DNA from: Acidobacteriota bacterium
GTDB lineage: Bacteria > Acidobacteriota > Terriglobia > Acidiferrales > UBA7541
Direction: 5' to 3'
Length of the DNA stretch: 7,866 nt
NCBI GenBank assembly: GCA_003224075.1
Contig: QHYF01000022.1
Coordinates: 1 to 7,866 of the forward strand
The notes beneath the pieces were generated by a model, which was given only the letters and a program-made list of their open reading frames with translations, made no database searches and was not told the DNA's origin. Below, piece after piece: positions 1 to 6,265 of the stretch. Each line of letters begins with the position of its first letter. Within the stretch, counting starts at the first letter, position 1. Made by a program: the position numbers and the translations under genes.

Positions 1-147
1 GCCGAACAGGAACGTCTGGCCAATGAGGGCTGCACTTCCATCGTCCTCGTCGCCTATGGCAGCTACTGGTATCCCTGGTTCGTGCGCCGACTGGCGGAAC
101 GCCCCGCGAATCTGTGGTTCATGGTGCGCAATGTTTTCGCGGCGTAA
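1..147 (+). CDS. Proline dehydrogenase, C-terminal fragment (5' end outside window)
   Basis: The frame is open from base 1 and ends at TAA 145-147, giving the last 48 residues. The tail reads VAYGSYWYPWFVRRLAERPAN and continues to the stop. A Tyr-Gly and WYP stretch followed by RRLAERPAN is the signature end of monofunctional bacterial proline dehydrogenases (PutB/PRODH type), where the paired arginines (here residues 29-30 of the fragment) hold the proline carboxylate in the FAD-containing beta/alpha barrel. The enzyme oxidises proline to pyrroline-5-carboxylate, passing electrons to FAD and then to the respiratory chain. Because the protein stops soon after this motif, it is the stand-alone form and not the PutA fusion with a P5C dehydrogenase domain. 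The next gene converges on it and is probably not functionally linked. The family call rests on one short but distinctive motif. Confidence 0.85.
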   Translation, partial: AEQERLANEGCTSIVLVAYGSYWYPWFVRRLAERPANLWFMVRNVFAA

Positions 148-199
148 CGCGGGTGAAAGATCCGGTGTGGATTCATATGCCAGCTAACGAGGGTAAAAT

Positions 200-213
200 C
201 CGCTGATCAGCGG
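200..213 (-). terminator. Perfect 14-bp palindrome over the permease stop codon; possible weak terminator
   Basis: CCGCTGATCAGCGG is a perfect palindrome containing the minus-strand stop codon (TGA, complement of 207-209). It can fold as a 5-bp stem with a GATC loop. On the minus strand it is followed by ATTTTACCC, a short and broken T run, so it would be a weak intrinsic terminator at best. It sits in the 59-base gap between two converging genes, where a terminator is expected. Confidence 0.3.
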
Positions 214-1190
214 GCAGTATTGGCCCTTGCAACCAGCAAGATCGCCAGAATATAAAAGAGAAACATGAGGGCAAGAAACGTCTTGGCCCGGCGATTTGCG
301 CCCTGGAATTCCTTCCAGGCAAAAACGCCCCACAAAGCGGCAACCATCGGAGCAGACTGGCCGATCGCATAAGAAATCGCCACGCCGGTGAAGTTCGCGG
401 CCACAAGATTAAAAACTGTGCCGGTGCCCCAGATGGCGCCGCCCAAAAGCCCGAGCATGTGGCCTGAAGCTGGCCCACGAAAAAATCCCGCAAAATTCAC
501 GCGCTCTCCCACCAGCGGATTCTTCATGAAGTAGATATTCCAGACAAAACAGGAAAGCAGCGCGCCAAGCGTGAAGAAAACGCCGATGCTGTACGGACTC
601 AGGATGTTTCCCTGCGTCATCGCGTGAGTAACAAATGGCGCCCACAGGCCCATGAGGATTCCGGAAACGATGCAAACGATGATGCTCTTGCGAGAAATTG
701 CACTTGCAGCGCGCGGGAGACTTCCATAAGCCTTGCCGTCCAGAATGACCGCAACAATGGCGCAAGCAACTCCCGCAGCCAGCAACCCTGCATTTCCTTT
801 GGGTTGCAGAACGTAGCTCGAGACGACGCCGACCACCAGGGCGATGCCGATGGAAATCGGAAAAGCGATGGAAAGGCCGGCCATGTCGATCGCAGCGACG
901 AGCAACAGGTTCGCCAAATTGAAAACCGCGCCGCCAGCAAGCGTATAGATGAAATTCGAGCGGTCCGCCGAATGAACATTGTTCAGAAAGCTCGACGCAT
1001 CATGCGAAATGCTGCCCATAGTGAATGCCAGCAGCAGAGAGATTAGGAAAATGCCAAGGGCGTAGTCCCAATAAAACAGCTCGAAGCGATAGTTCTTTAC
1101 ACCCTTATACGTGTTTGCCCAGGATCCCCAACAGATGGCGCTGGTGATCATCATGAGAAGAGCAAGGCCAAGACTATGAGGTACGAACAT
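207..1190 (-). CDS. DMT-superfamily sugar permease (GRP/RhaT/ureide-permease-like)
   Basis: This 327-residue, highly hydrophobic protein has about ten predicted membrane helices (roughly 5-23, 43-60, 80-101, 104-127, 134-151, 168-188, 197-219, 243-266, 270-292, 303-321). The two halves look like an internal duplication: the GGAVFNLANLLLVAA segment near 86-100 matches GGAIWGTGTVFNLVAANFTG near 250-269, and each is followed by a similar helix. This is typical of the drug/metabolite transporter superfamily. The N-terminal CWGSW...RFELFYWDYA block resembles the glucose/ribose porter, L-rhamnose and ureide permease branch rather than EamA exporters. I infer proton-coupled uptake of a sugar or related small molecule across the inner membrane. 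Divergence from a kinase-aldolase operon suggests a pentose, deoxypentose or nucleoside-like substrate, but nothing in the sequence fixes it. ATG at 1190 is the furthest clear start and has no good Shine-Dalgarno; a second possible start is the Met pair at residues 13-14. Confidence 0.8.
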   Translation of the reverse strand: MFVPHSLGLALLMMITSAICWGSWANTYKGVKNYRFELFYWDYALGIFLISLLLAFTMGSISHDASSFLNNVHSADRSNFIYTLAGGAVFNLANLLLVAAIDMAGLSIAFPISIGIALVVGVVSSYVLQPKGNAGLLAAGVACAIVAVILDGKAYGSLPRAASAISRKSIIVCIVSGILMGLWAPFVTHAMTQGNILSPYSIGVFFTLGALLSCFVWNIYFMKNPLVGERVNFAGFFRGPASGHMLGLLGGAIWGTGTVFNLVAANFTGVAISYAIGQSAPMVAALWGVFAWKEFQGANRRAKTFLALMFLFYILAILLVARANTAR

Positions 1191-1242
1191 AAATTTGCCG
1201 CTCCGGCGCGGGCCAAACGAACACGGCGCGTTCTCCCGACCG

Positions 1243-1269
1243 GCAAACGTTTAAAGCAGTGCCGTTTGC
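1243..1269. promoter_or_regulatory. Inverted repeat with AAACGTTT core; candidate LacI/GalR-type operator
   Basis: GCAAACG (1243-1249) is repeated in inverted form as CGTTTGC (1263-1269), 13 bases apart. The left arm also forms a perfect AAACGTTT palindrome at 1245-1252. A central CG flanked by A and T runs is the core of many LacI/GalR-family operators, including those for ribose and purine repressors. It lies in the predicted untranslated leader of the permease, about 30-40 bases after the inferred transcription start, where a repressor could block elongation. No regulator gene is in the window, so this is a motif-based suggestion. Confidence 0.35.
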
Positions 1270-1289
1270 GTCTTTTGTGACTGTCGCTG

Positions 1290-1318
1290 CTTGTACTCAC
1301 CGTGAGAGAGCCTGTCAA
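1290..1318 (-). promoter_or_regulatory. Sigma-70-type promoter for the permease
   Basis: Read on the minus strand, a perfect TTGACA (-35, complement of 1313-1318) is followed after exactly 17 bases by TACAAG (-10, complement of 1290-1295, four of six matches to TATAAT). Transcription would begin near 1283, leaving a leader of about 93 bases before the permease ATG at 1190. Ideal -35, ideal spacing and correct placement support it. Confidence 0.6.
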
Positions 1319-1393
1319 GGAAAAACAGGAAATTCAGCAGCGTGGCCATCGCCGTTGCTTAATGCCAAGCGATTCGTGTTGCAATCAAGAGTT

Positions 1394-1424
1394 TTGCGGT
1401 TCGCCGGCCGGGTTCTTATATAAT
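1394..1424 (+). promoter_or_regulatory. Promoter of the kinase-aldolase-dehydrogenase operon
   Basis: A perfect TATAAT lies at 1419-1424, within TTATATAATCC. The best -35 partner is TTGCGG at 1394-1399, which gives a long 19-base spacer; with the overlapping -10 TTATAT (1416-1421) the spacer would be 16. Transcription would start near 1431, about 20 bases before ATG 1451 and 38 before ATG 1469. The strong -10 with a weak -35 suggests a promoter that may need an activator or is tightly controlled. Confidence 0.55.
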
Positions 1425-1435
1425 CCGCGCGCGGA
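1424..1435. promoter_or_regulatory. 12-bp perfect palindrome at the operon start site; candidate operator
   Basis: TCCGCGCGCGGA is perfectly self-complementary. It begins on the last base of the TATAAT box and covers the inferred transcription start, where a bound repressor would shut the operon promoter. Its alternating CG composition could arise by chance in GC-rich DNA, so this is only a candidate. Confidence 0.3.
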
Positions 1436-1450
1436 ATAACCAAAGACGGA

Positions 1451-2392
1451 ATGACGGCCAAGGAATCCATGATCGTGGTAGTAGGAAGCGCCAACGTGGA
1501 CCTCACCACGTTCAATGAGGTGTTCCCGCGACCGGGCGAGACCATCTTCGGCAAGAAGTTCGATCTTGGCTTCGGCGGGAAAGGCGCCAATCAAGCCGTG
1601 GCAGCGCGTTTGTGCGGAGCAAGCGTGGGCATGGTGGCAAAAGTCGGAAGCGATCTCTTTGGACCGGCGACGATCAGGAACTTCGAATCGCAAGGGATTG
1701 ACGCAACCTGCGTGGGTATCGCCGAAGGCGTTTCGAGTGGCGTCGCTCCCATCTTCGTGGACCCCAGCGGGCAGAATCGCATCATCGTCGTCAAAGGCGC
1801 AAATGACACACTTTCCCCGGAGGACGTGGATGCCGCTGCGCCGCTTCTGCGCAAGGCGGACACCATCGTCATGCAGTTCGAGGTTCCCCTGCGTACCGTT
1901 TACCACGCCGTGCGGTTTGCGAAAGCAAACGGCGTTCGGTGCATCCTGAATCCCGCTCCTGCTCAACCAGTTGACTTCAAGGAAGTCGCCGCCGCGGATT
2001 ATTTCATTCCGAATGAGAGCGAGGCCGAAGTCATCACCGGGATACCGGTTACTTCCGCCGATGAGGCACGAAAATGCGCCCAGTTTCTGCTCCAGCAAGG
2101 GATGCGCCGAGTGGTCATCACATTAGGAGAGCGTGGTTGCCTGGTGGCAGGGCCGGAGGAGGTGGAACTCATCCCCGCGTTCAAGGTGCAGGCCGTGGAT
2201 ACTACTGGCGCCGGAGATGCTTTCATCGGCAGCTTTGCCGTGTTTCTTGGCGAAGGTTTGGAGGAAAAGGAAGCGCTCTCGCGCGCGAATCTCTACGCCG
2301 CCCTTTCCACGACCAGGGTGGGCACGCAGAAATCCTTTTTCAAGCGGCCTGATTTCGAGAAGGAGTGGCGCAATCGCGGCGGTCGCCTGTGA
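1451..2392 (+). CDS. rbsK: Ribokinase-family (PfkB) sugar kinase; ribokinase or deoxyribokinase
   Basis: At 313 residues the protein matches the usual length of ribokinase (309 in E. coli). Landmarks run in the expected order: the sugar-binding Asn-15 and Asp-17 in GSANVD, GGKGANQA (42-49), Glu-144 in the MQFEVPL segment, NPAPA (167-171), NESEAE (188-193) and VDTTGAGDAF (249-258), which holds the anion hole and catalytic base Asp-256, followed by STTRVGTQKS near 286-295. It transfers phosphate from ATP to O5 of ribose, or possibly 2-deoxyribose, in the cytoplasm. The residues that contact ribose in E. coli are kept, so ribose use is plausible; the downstream deoxyribose-phosphate aldolase makes deoxyribose an equally good guess. 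ATG 1451 has little Shine-Dalgarno, while the in-frame ATG 1469 has AAGGA (1460-1464) just upstream and may be the true start, making a 307-residue protein. It is the first gene of the operon. Confidence 0.9.
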   Translation: MTAKESMIVVVGSANVDLTTFNEVFPRPGETIFGKKFDLGFGGKGANQAVAARLCGASVGMVAKVGSDLFGPATIRNFESQGIDATCVGIAEGVSSGVAPIFVDPSGQNRIIVVKGANDTLSPEDVDAAAPLLRKADTIVMQFEVPLRTVYHAVRFAKANGVRCILNPAPAQPVDFKEVAAADYFIPNESEAEVITGIPVTSADEARKCAQFLLQQGMRRVVITLGERGCLVAGPEEVELIPAFKVQAVDTTGAGDAFIGSFAVFLGEGLEEKEALSRANLYAALSTTRVGTQKSFFKRPDFEKEWRNRGGRL

Positions 2393-2459
2393 ACCTGCTT
2401 TGTCAAAGTGATAAGATGAGGTGTTGCCGCCAACTCTTTCGTTTGCGGTCAAGAATTCC

Positions 2460-3521
2460 ATGACTCTTCGGGACAACACGCCCACTGCCAGCGCTTCCAG
2501 CCTGGATCGGCCCGCATTGCGAGGCGCGATTTCGCCGGCCGATACGGCTATCGCAAATTATGCTGGGCGAGACCTGCAGCCAAACCATGGCATCCCGCTA
2601 AATTTAGATTGGGTGGACGCGGTGCGCGTCAACACCAGCGCCGTCGAGCGTCGCGCCCAAACACTTGTCACGCGCCGCACGGTGAAAAAAGAGTGGCAGG
2701 CAGCGTGGCTGCTGCGCGCCATCACCTGCATGGATCTCACCACACTCTCAGGCGACGATACCGACGAGCGCGTTCGCCGCTTGTGCGCAAAGGCGCGCCA
2801 GCCGCTGCAGCAGGAACTCGTGCAGAAACTCGGCGTCGAAAGCCTCAACATCAAGGTTGCGGCTGTTTGTGTTTATCACCACTTCGTCGAAGCCGCACGG
2901 CGTGCCGTCGAAGGCAGCGGCATTCACGTTGCGGCGGTCTCAACAGGTTTCCCCTCCGGCCTTTCTCCGCTGGAAGAACGTGTCGCTGAAATTCGGCGCT
3001 CCGTCGAAGCTGGCGCAGACGAAATCGATGTGGTCATTACGCGTGCACACGTTTTCGGCGGAAAATGGCAGGCGCTTTACGACGAAATCGCCATGTTCAA
3101 AAACGCCTGCGGGCCGGCGCATTTGAAGGTAATCCTCGGCACGGGAGATTTGCTGACGTTGCGAAACGTGGCGCGCGCCAGCGTCGTCGCCATGATGGCT
3201 GGAGGGGACTTCATCAAGACTTCCACCGGCAAGGAAGCGGTCAACGCGACGCTCCCGGTCAGCCTGGTCATGACGCGCGCCATTCGCGAGTATGCGCAGC
3301 AAACCGGAATGGCGGTGGGCTTCAAGCCGGCGGGCGGGATTCGAACGGCCAAGCAGTCGCTCGAATGGCTGGCTTTGATGAAAGAAGAGCTAGGCGTGTC
3401 CTGGATGAAAGCGGAATTGTTCCGGTTTGGCGCCAGCGGCATGCTCGCGGATATCGAGCGGCAACTTGAGCACCATGTTACCGGGCGGTATTCGGCCGAT
3501 TATCGCCATCCGATTGCATAA
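2460..3521 (+). CDS. deoC: Deoxyribose-phosphate aldolase, animal-type (DERA)
   Basis: This class I aldolase splits 2-deoxy-D-ribose 5-phosphate into D-glyceraldehyde 3-phosphate and acetaldehyde. From ATG 2460 (353 residues) the key residues are visible: Asp-190 in EIDVVI, the Schiff-base Lys-253 in DFIKTSTGKE, and Lys-289 in GFKPAGGIR. These match Asp-102, Lys-167 and Lys-201 of E. coli DeoC. Blocks such as RRTVKKEWQAAWLL, the DLTTLSGDDT stretch, and ELFRFGAS with HHVTGRY near the C-terminus match human-type DERA much better than the 259-residue E. coli enzyme. About 45 residues before the homologous region have no recognised match and look low in complexity. A GTG at 2421 in the same frame would add 13 residues; neither start has a strong ribosome site. 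The gene follows the kinase by 67 bases (28 from GTG) and is probably co-transcribed with it. Confidence 0.93.
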   Translation: MTLRDNTPTASASSLDRPALRGAISPADTAIANYAGRDLQPNHGIPLNLDWVDAVRVNTSAVERRAQTLVTRRTVKKEWQAAWLLRAITCMDLTTLSGDDTDERVRRLCAKARQPLQQELVQKLGVESLNIKVAAVCVYHHFVEAARRAVEGSGIHVAAVSTGFPSGLSPLEERVAEIRRSVEAGADEIDVVITRAHVFGGKWQALYDEIAMFKNACGPAHLKVILGTGDLLTLRNVARASVVAMMAGGDFIKTSTGKEAVNATLPVSLVMTRAIREYAQQTGMAVGFKPAGGIRTAKQSLEWLALMKEELGVSWMKAELFRFGASGMLADIERQLEHHVTGRYSADYRHPIA

Positions 3522-3552
3522 GCTAGAGACTTCGCTCGATGCAGAAAAAATT

Positions 3553-3558
3553 GGGAAG
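3553..3558 (+). promoter_or_regulatory. Ribosome binding site of the ALDH16 gene
   Basis: GGGAAG lies six bases before ATG 3565. It decides the start: the frame stays open back to ATG 3427 inside deoC, but the extra 46 residues have no aldehyde dehydrogenase similarity and would overlap deoC by 95 bases. Confidence 0.6.
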
Positions 3559-3564
3559 AAGCGA

Positions 3565-5949
3565 ATGAGCATCGTCGAAAAATTCATGACCATGGAATAC
3601 GGCCCCGCGCCGGAAGATCCCCGGGAGGCTTTGGCATGGCTGGATCGACATGGCAGGCGCTTCCGACATTTCATCAACGGCACTTGGCAGGCGCCCGCGG
3701 CAGGAACTTACTTCGAGACCACGGATCCTTCCACGGGCGAAAAACTCGCAACCGTGGCACAGGGATCGGCGGCGGATGTTGACAGTGCCGTGAAAGCTGC
3801 GCGCGCCGCTCTGCCAGCATGGCAGTCTCTCACTCCGCATGCGCGCGCGCGCTACCTCTACGCACTGGCGCGGCAGGTGCAGAAACATTCGCGCTGGCTC
3901 GCGGTTCTCGAAACGCTCGACAACGGCAAGCCCATTCGAGAAAGCCGGGATATCGACATTCCTCTGGTGGCGCGGCACTTTTATCACCACGCTGGCTGGG
4001 CCCAGTTGCTCGAGCAGGAATTTCCGGAATATACCGCTTGCGGGGTCGTCGGGCAGATTATTCCGTGGAATTTCCCTTTACTCATGCTGGCATGGAAAAT
4101 TGCGCCGGCGCTCGCGACGGGAAACACGGTGGTCCTGAAGCCTGCGGAATTCACGCCACTTACGGCCCTCGCTTTCGCGCAGATTTGCCGGGAGGTTGTT
4201 CTCCCCGCGGGCGTCGTAAACATCGTCACTGGCGATGGATCAACCGGTGAAGCGCTGGTAAAGCATCCCAACGTCGATAAAATCGCGTTCACGGGATCGA
4301 CCGAGGTCGGGCGCGCGATTCGCAAAGCAACGGCACAGAGCCACAAGAAAATTTCCCTCGAGCTCGGAGGCAAATCGCCCTTCATCATTTTTGAGGACGC
4401 GGATCTCGACAGCGCAGTGGAAGGTCTCGTCGACGGCATCTGGTTCAACCAGGGGCAGGTTTGCTGTGCCGGTTCGCGCTTGCTGATGCAGGAAAGCATT
4501 GCGGAGAAATTGATCGGCAAGATTCAGGATCGCATGAACACACTGCGCATCGGCCCGCCGCTCGATAAGGCCATCGACATCGGAGCGATCGTCGCGCGCG
4601 TGCAGCTCGAACGCATCCAGCGGCTCGTGGATCAGGGCGTCGCCGAAGGCGCGACGTGCTGGCAACCCTCGATTCCAGTGCCGGCACGCGGGCTGTATTT
4701 TCCGCCCACTTTGTTATGCAATGTTCATCCAAGTTCTGTAGTCGCTCAGCAGGAGATTTTCGGTCCCGTTCTTGCCGCGATGACCTTCCGAACGCCACGC
4801 GAGGCGGTCGAACTCGCCAACAATACCGTTTACGGCCTGGCCGCTTGCGTGTGGAGCGAAAGCATCAATGTGTCGCTGCACGTCGCCGCACAACTGAAAG
4901 CCGGCGTCGTGTGGGTCAATTGCACGAATCTGTTCGACGCCGCCTGCGGTTTTGGTGGCTACCGCGAAAGCGGCTTTGGCCGCGAGGGAGGCCGCGAAGG
5001 CCTGCTCGAGTATCTCGAGCCTGCGTGGTTTAAGCAGGCGCCGCCGGTTCATTCAAAACCGCTCGCGATCGACCAGCCGCCGGAGCAACCAACGGACTTC
5101 GCGGCTCCCCCGATAGACCGCACCGTCAAGCTCTACATCGGCGGCAAGCAGGCACGGCCGGATTCAGGCTACAGCATCGAAGTGCGCGGGGCGGATGGCA
5201 GCTTGCTTGGAGAAGCGCCGCTGGGCAATCGCAAGGACATTCGAAACGCCGTCGAAGCCGCGCGCAAAGCCGAAGGCTGGGGCAAAGCGACGGCACACAA
5301 TCGCGCGCAAGTGCTCTATTACATCGCGGAGAATCTTTCCCAGCGCCGTGAGGAAATCGCCGGTCGCCTGTCCGCAGTGGTTGGAAAGAAACAGGCCGAA
5401 GCGGAACTCCGCCTCGGCATTGAGCGCGTTTTTTCTTACGCCGCCTGGGCCGATAAGTACGACGGCTCGGTGCATAACCCGCCATTCCGTAACGTGGCGC
5501 TGGCCATGAAAGAGCCAGTCGGAACGGTGGGCGTCATCTGTCCTGCTGACGCTCCGCTGCTCGGATTCATCTCTCTCGTAATGCCTGCCATATCTGCCGG
5601 AAATACGGTTATCGCCATTCCGTCGGAAAAATATCCATTGATTACCGGCGACCTGTATCAAGTTTTCGAAACCAGCGATCTGTCGGACGGCGTGGTGAAC
5701 ATTGTCACCGGCCGCACCGTGGAATTGATGAAGACCCTCGCCGAACACGACGATGTCGACGCGATCTGGTGCTTCACGGATGAAGCCGGCGCTGCAGCGG
5801 TAAAATTGCTGTCGGTGGGAAATCTGAAGCAGGTGTTCTCCAACGAAGGGCGCGCCATCGATTGGTTTAATGTGAAACAGGGTGAAGGCCGCTGGTTTCT
5901 CGATCATGCCGTCCAAGTGAAAAACATCTGGGTTCCCTACGGCGAGTAG
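3565..5949 (+). CDS. ALDH16-type two-domain aldehyde dehydrogenase
   Basis: This 794-residue protein joins a complete aldehyde dehydrogenase (about 1-490) to a shorter second one (about 519-794) through a Pro-rich linker, the layout of the ALDH16 family (human ALDH16A1 is about 800 residues). The first half has every catalytic mark: IIPWNFP (oxyanion Asn-169), LKPAE (cofactor-binding Lys-192), FTGSTEVG (242-249), Glu-266 in LELGGKSP, nucleophile Cys-300 in FNQGQVC, and EIFGPV (397-402). The second half keeps the fold, for example GVICPADAPLL and VNIVTG (711-716), but the oxyanion Asn and cofactor Lys become Asp-662 and Ile-685, and the catalytic subdomain is missing. It should oxidise an aldehyde to an acid with NAD(P)+. 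Next to the aldolase the likely substrate is acetaldehyde; this is inference from context. ATG 3565 is chosen because GGGAAG (3553-3558) precedes it at good spacing and a longer reading would overlap deoC. The gap to deoC is 43 bases. Confidence 0.92.
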   Translation: MSIVEKFMTMEYGPAPEDPREALAWLDRHGRRFRHFINGTWQAPAAGTYFETTDPSTGEKLATVAQGSAADVDSAVKAARAALPAWQSLTPHARARYLYALARQVQKHSRWLAVLETLDNGKPIRESRDIDIPLVARHFYHHAGWAQLLEQEFPEYTACGVVGQIIPWNFPLLMLAWKIAPALATGNTVVLKPAEFTPLTALAFAQICREVVLPAGVVNIVTGDGSTGEALVKHPNVDKIAFTGSTEVGRAIRKATAQSHKKISLELGGKSPFIIFEDADLDSAVEGLVDGIWFNQGQVCCAGSRLLMQESIAEKLIGKIQDRMNTLRIGPPLDKAIDIGAIVARVQLERIQRLVDQGVAEGATCWQPSIPVPARGLYFPPTLLCNVHPSSVVAQQEIFGPVLAAMTFRTPREAVELANNTVYGLAACVWSESINVSLHVAAQLKAGVVWVNCTNLFDAACGFGGYRESGFGREGGREGLLEYLEPAWFKQAPPVHSKPLAIDQPPEQPTDFAAPPIDRTVKLYIGGKQARPDSGYSIEVRGADGSLLGEAPLGNRKDIRNAVEAARKAEGWGKATAHNRAQVLYYIAENLSQRREEIAGRLSAVVGKKQAEAELRLGIERVFSYAAWADKYDGSVHNPPFRNVALAMKEPVGTVGVICPADAPLLGFISLVMPAISAGNTVIAIPSEKYPLITGDLYQVFETSDLSDGVVNIVTGRTVELMKTLAEHDDVDAIWCFTDEAGAAAVKLLSVGNLKQVFSNEGRAIDWFNVKQGEGRWFLDHAVQVKNIWVPYGE

Positions 5950-6021
5950 TTGTAGCTCAGGCAGGATTTATCCCCACCGAGTCGGAAGGCCTGAGGCCAT
6001 TTGCCCTTCCTCCCTGTGGCT

Positions 6022-6035
6022 CGAAGGGACCTTCG
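6022..6035 (+). terminator. Short hairpin after the operon; possible weak terminator
   Basis: CGAAGGGACCTTCG forms a 5-bp stem with a GGAC loop about 75 bases after the ALDH16 stop. It is followed by TCAAGTTGTTATGG, which is not a real T run. It is the nearest hairpin after the operon, but the evidence for termination is poor. Confidence 0.2.
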
Positions 6036-6103
6036 TCAAGTTGTTATGGATTAAGTTCTGAAAGAGAATGGTTCGTGCGAATGCATTAGAACTTCAGCCA
6101 ATT

Positions 6104-6123
6104 TGCGGGCGTCTGAGCCCGCA
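6104..6123. repeat. GC-rich inverted repeat (hairpin)
   Basis: TGCGGGC (6104-6110) pairs perfectly with GCCCGCA (6117-6123) around the loop GTCTGA. The palindrome GCAGGCCTGC overlaps its right arm. No T run follows on either strand, so it is not a standard terminator. Role unknown. Confidence 0.5.
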
Positions 6124-6230
6124 GGCCTGCGCTGGCAGAGTCGAAGGTCGAAATCCCGATGGCAGCGGTCGAAGATTCCGGCACATGTCGGAAGGGACCT
6201 CAACGGGAAAGACAAGTCTCCGTGGTCGCC

Positions 6231-6265
6231 CATCCGGAAACTGGAGTCTGGCTGACTTCCGGATG
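6231..6265. repeat. 9-bp perfect inverted repeat with 17-base spacer
   Basis: CATCCGGAA (6231-6239) and TTCCGGATG (6257-6265) are exact reverse complements. The arm centres are 26 bases apart, about two and a half helical turns. It could be an RNA stem-loop in a leader, or a two-site operator about 170-200 bases before the downstream oxidoreductase. Confidence 0.5.

Noticed and set aside
624..1046. 140-codon plus-strand open frame inside the permease
   Set aside because: The translation is polar with no motif, while the minus strand encodes a well-formed ten-helix membrane protein.
1385..2098. 237-codon open frame on the minus strand opposite the kinase gene
   Set aside because: It shadows the ribokinase, which has all family motifs. 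The antisense product has no domain signature.
3427..3564. Upstream extension of the ALDH16 reading frame to an ATG inside deoC
   Set aside because: The added 46 residues are out-of-frame deoC sequence with no ALDH similarity, and ATG 3565 has a good ribosome site.
5164..5916. 250-codon open frame on the minus strand opposite the end of the ALDH16 gene
   Set aside because: It is antisense to a clearly coding gene; long antisense frames are common in GC-rich DNA. Its translation has no recognisable motif.
5949..5972. GTTGTAGCTCAGGCAGGA looked like the D-arm of a tRNA
   Set aside because: No matching acceptor stem, anticodon arm or properly spaced T-arm follows; the GGTCGAAATCCC near 6146 is far too distant.
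5984..6010. GGAAGG...CCTTCC with nested GGCCTGAGGCC as a terminator for the operon
   Set aside because: The stems are short and interrupted, and no T run follows.
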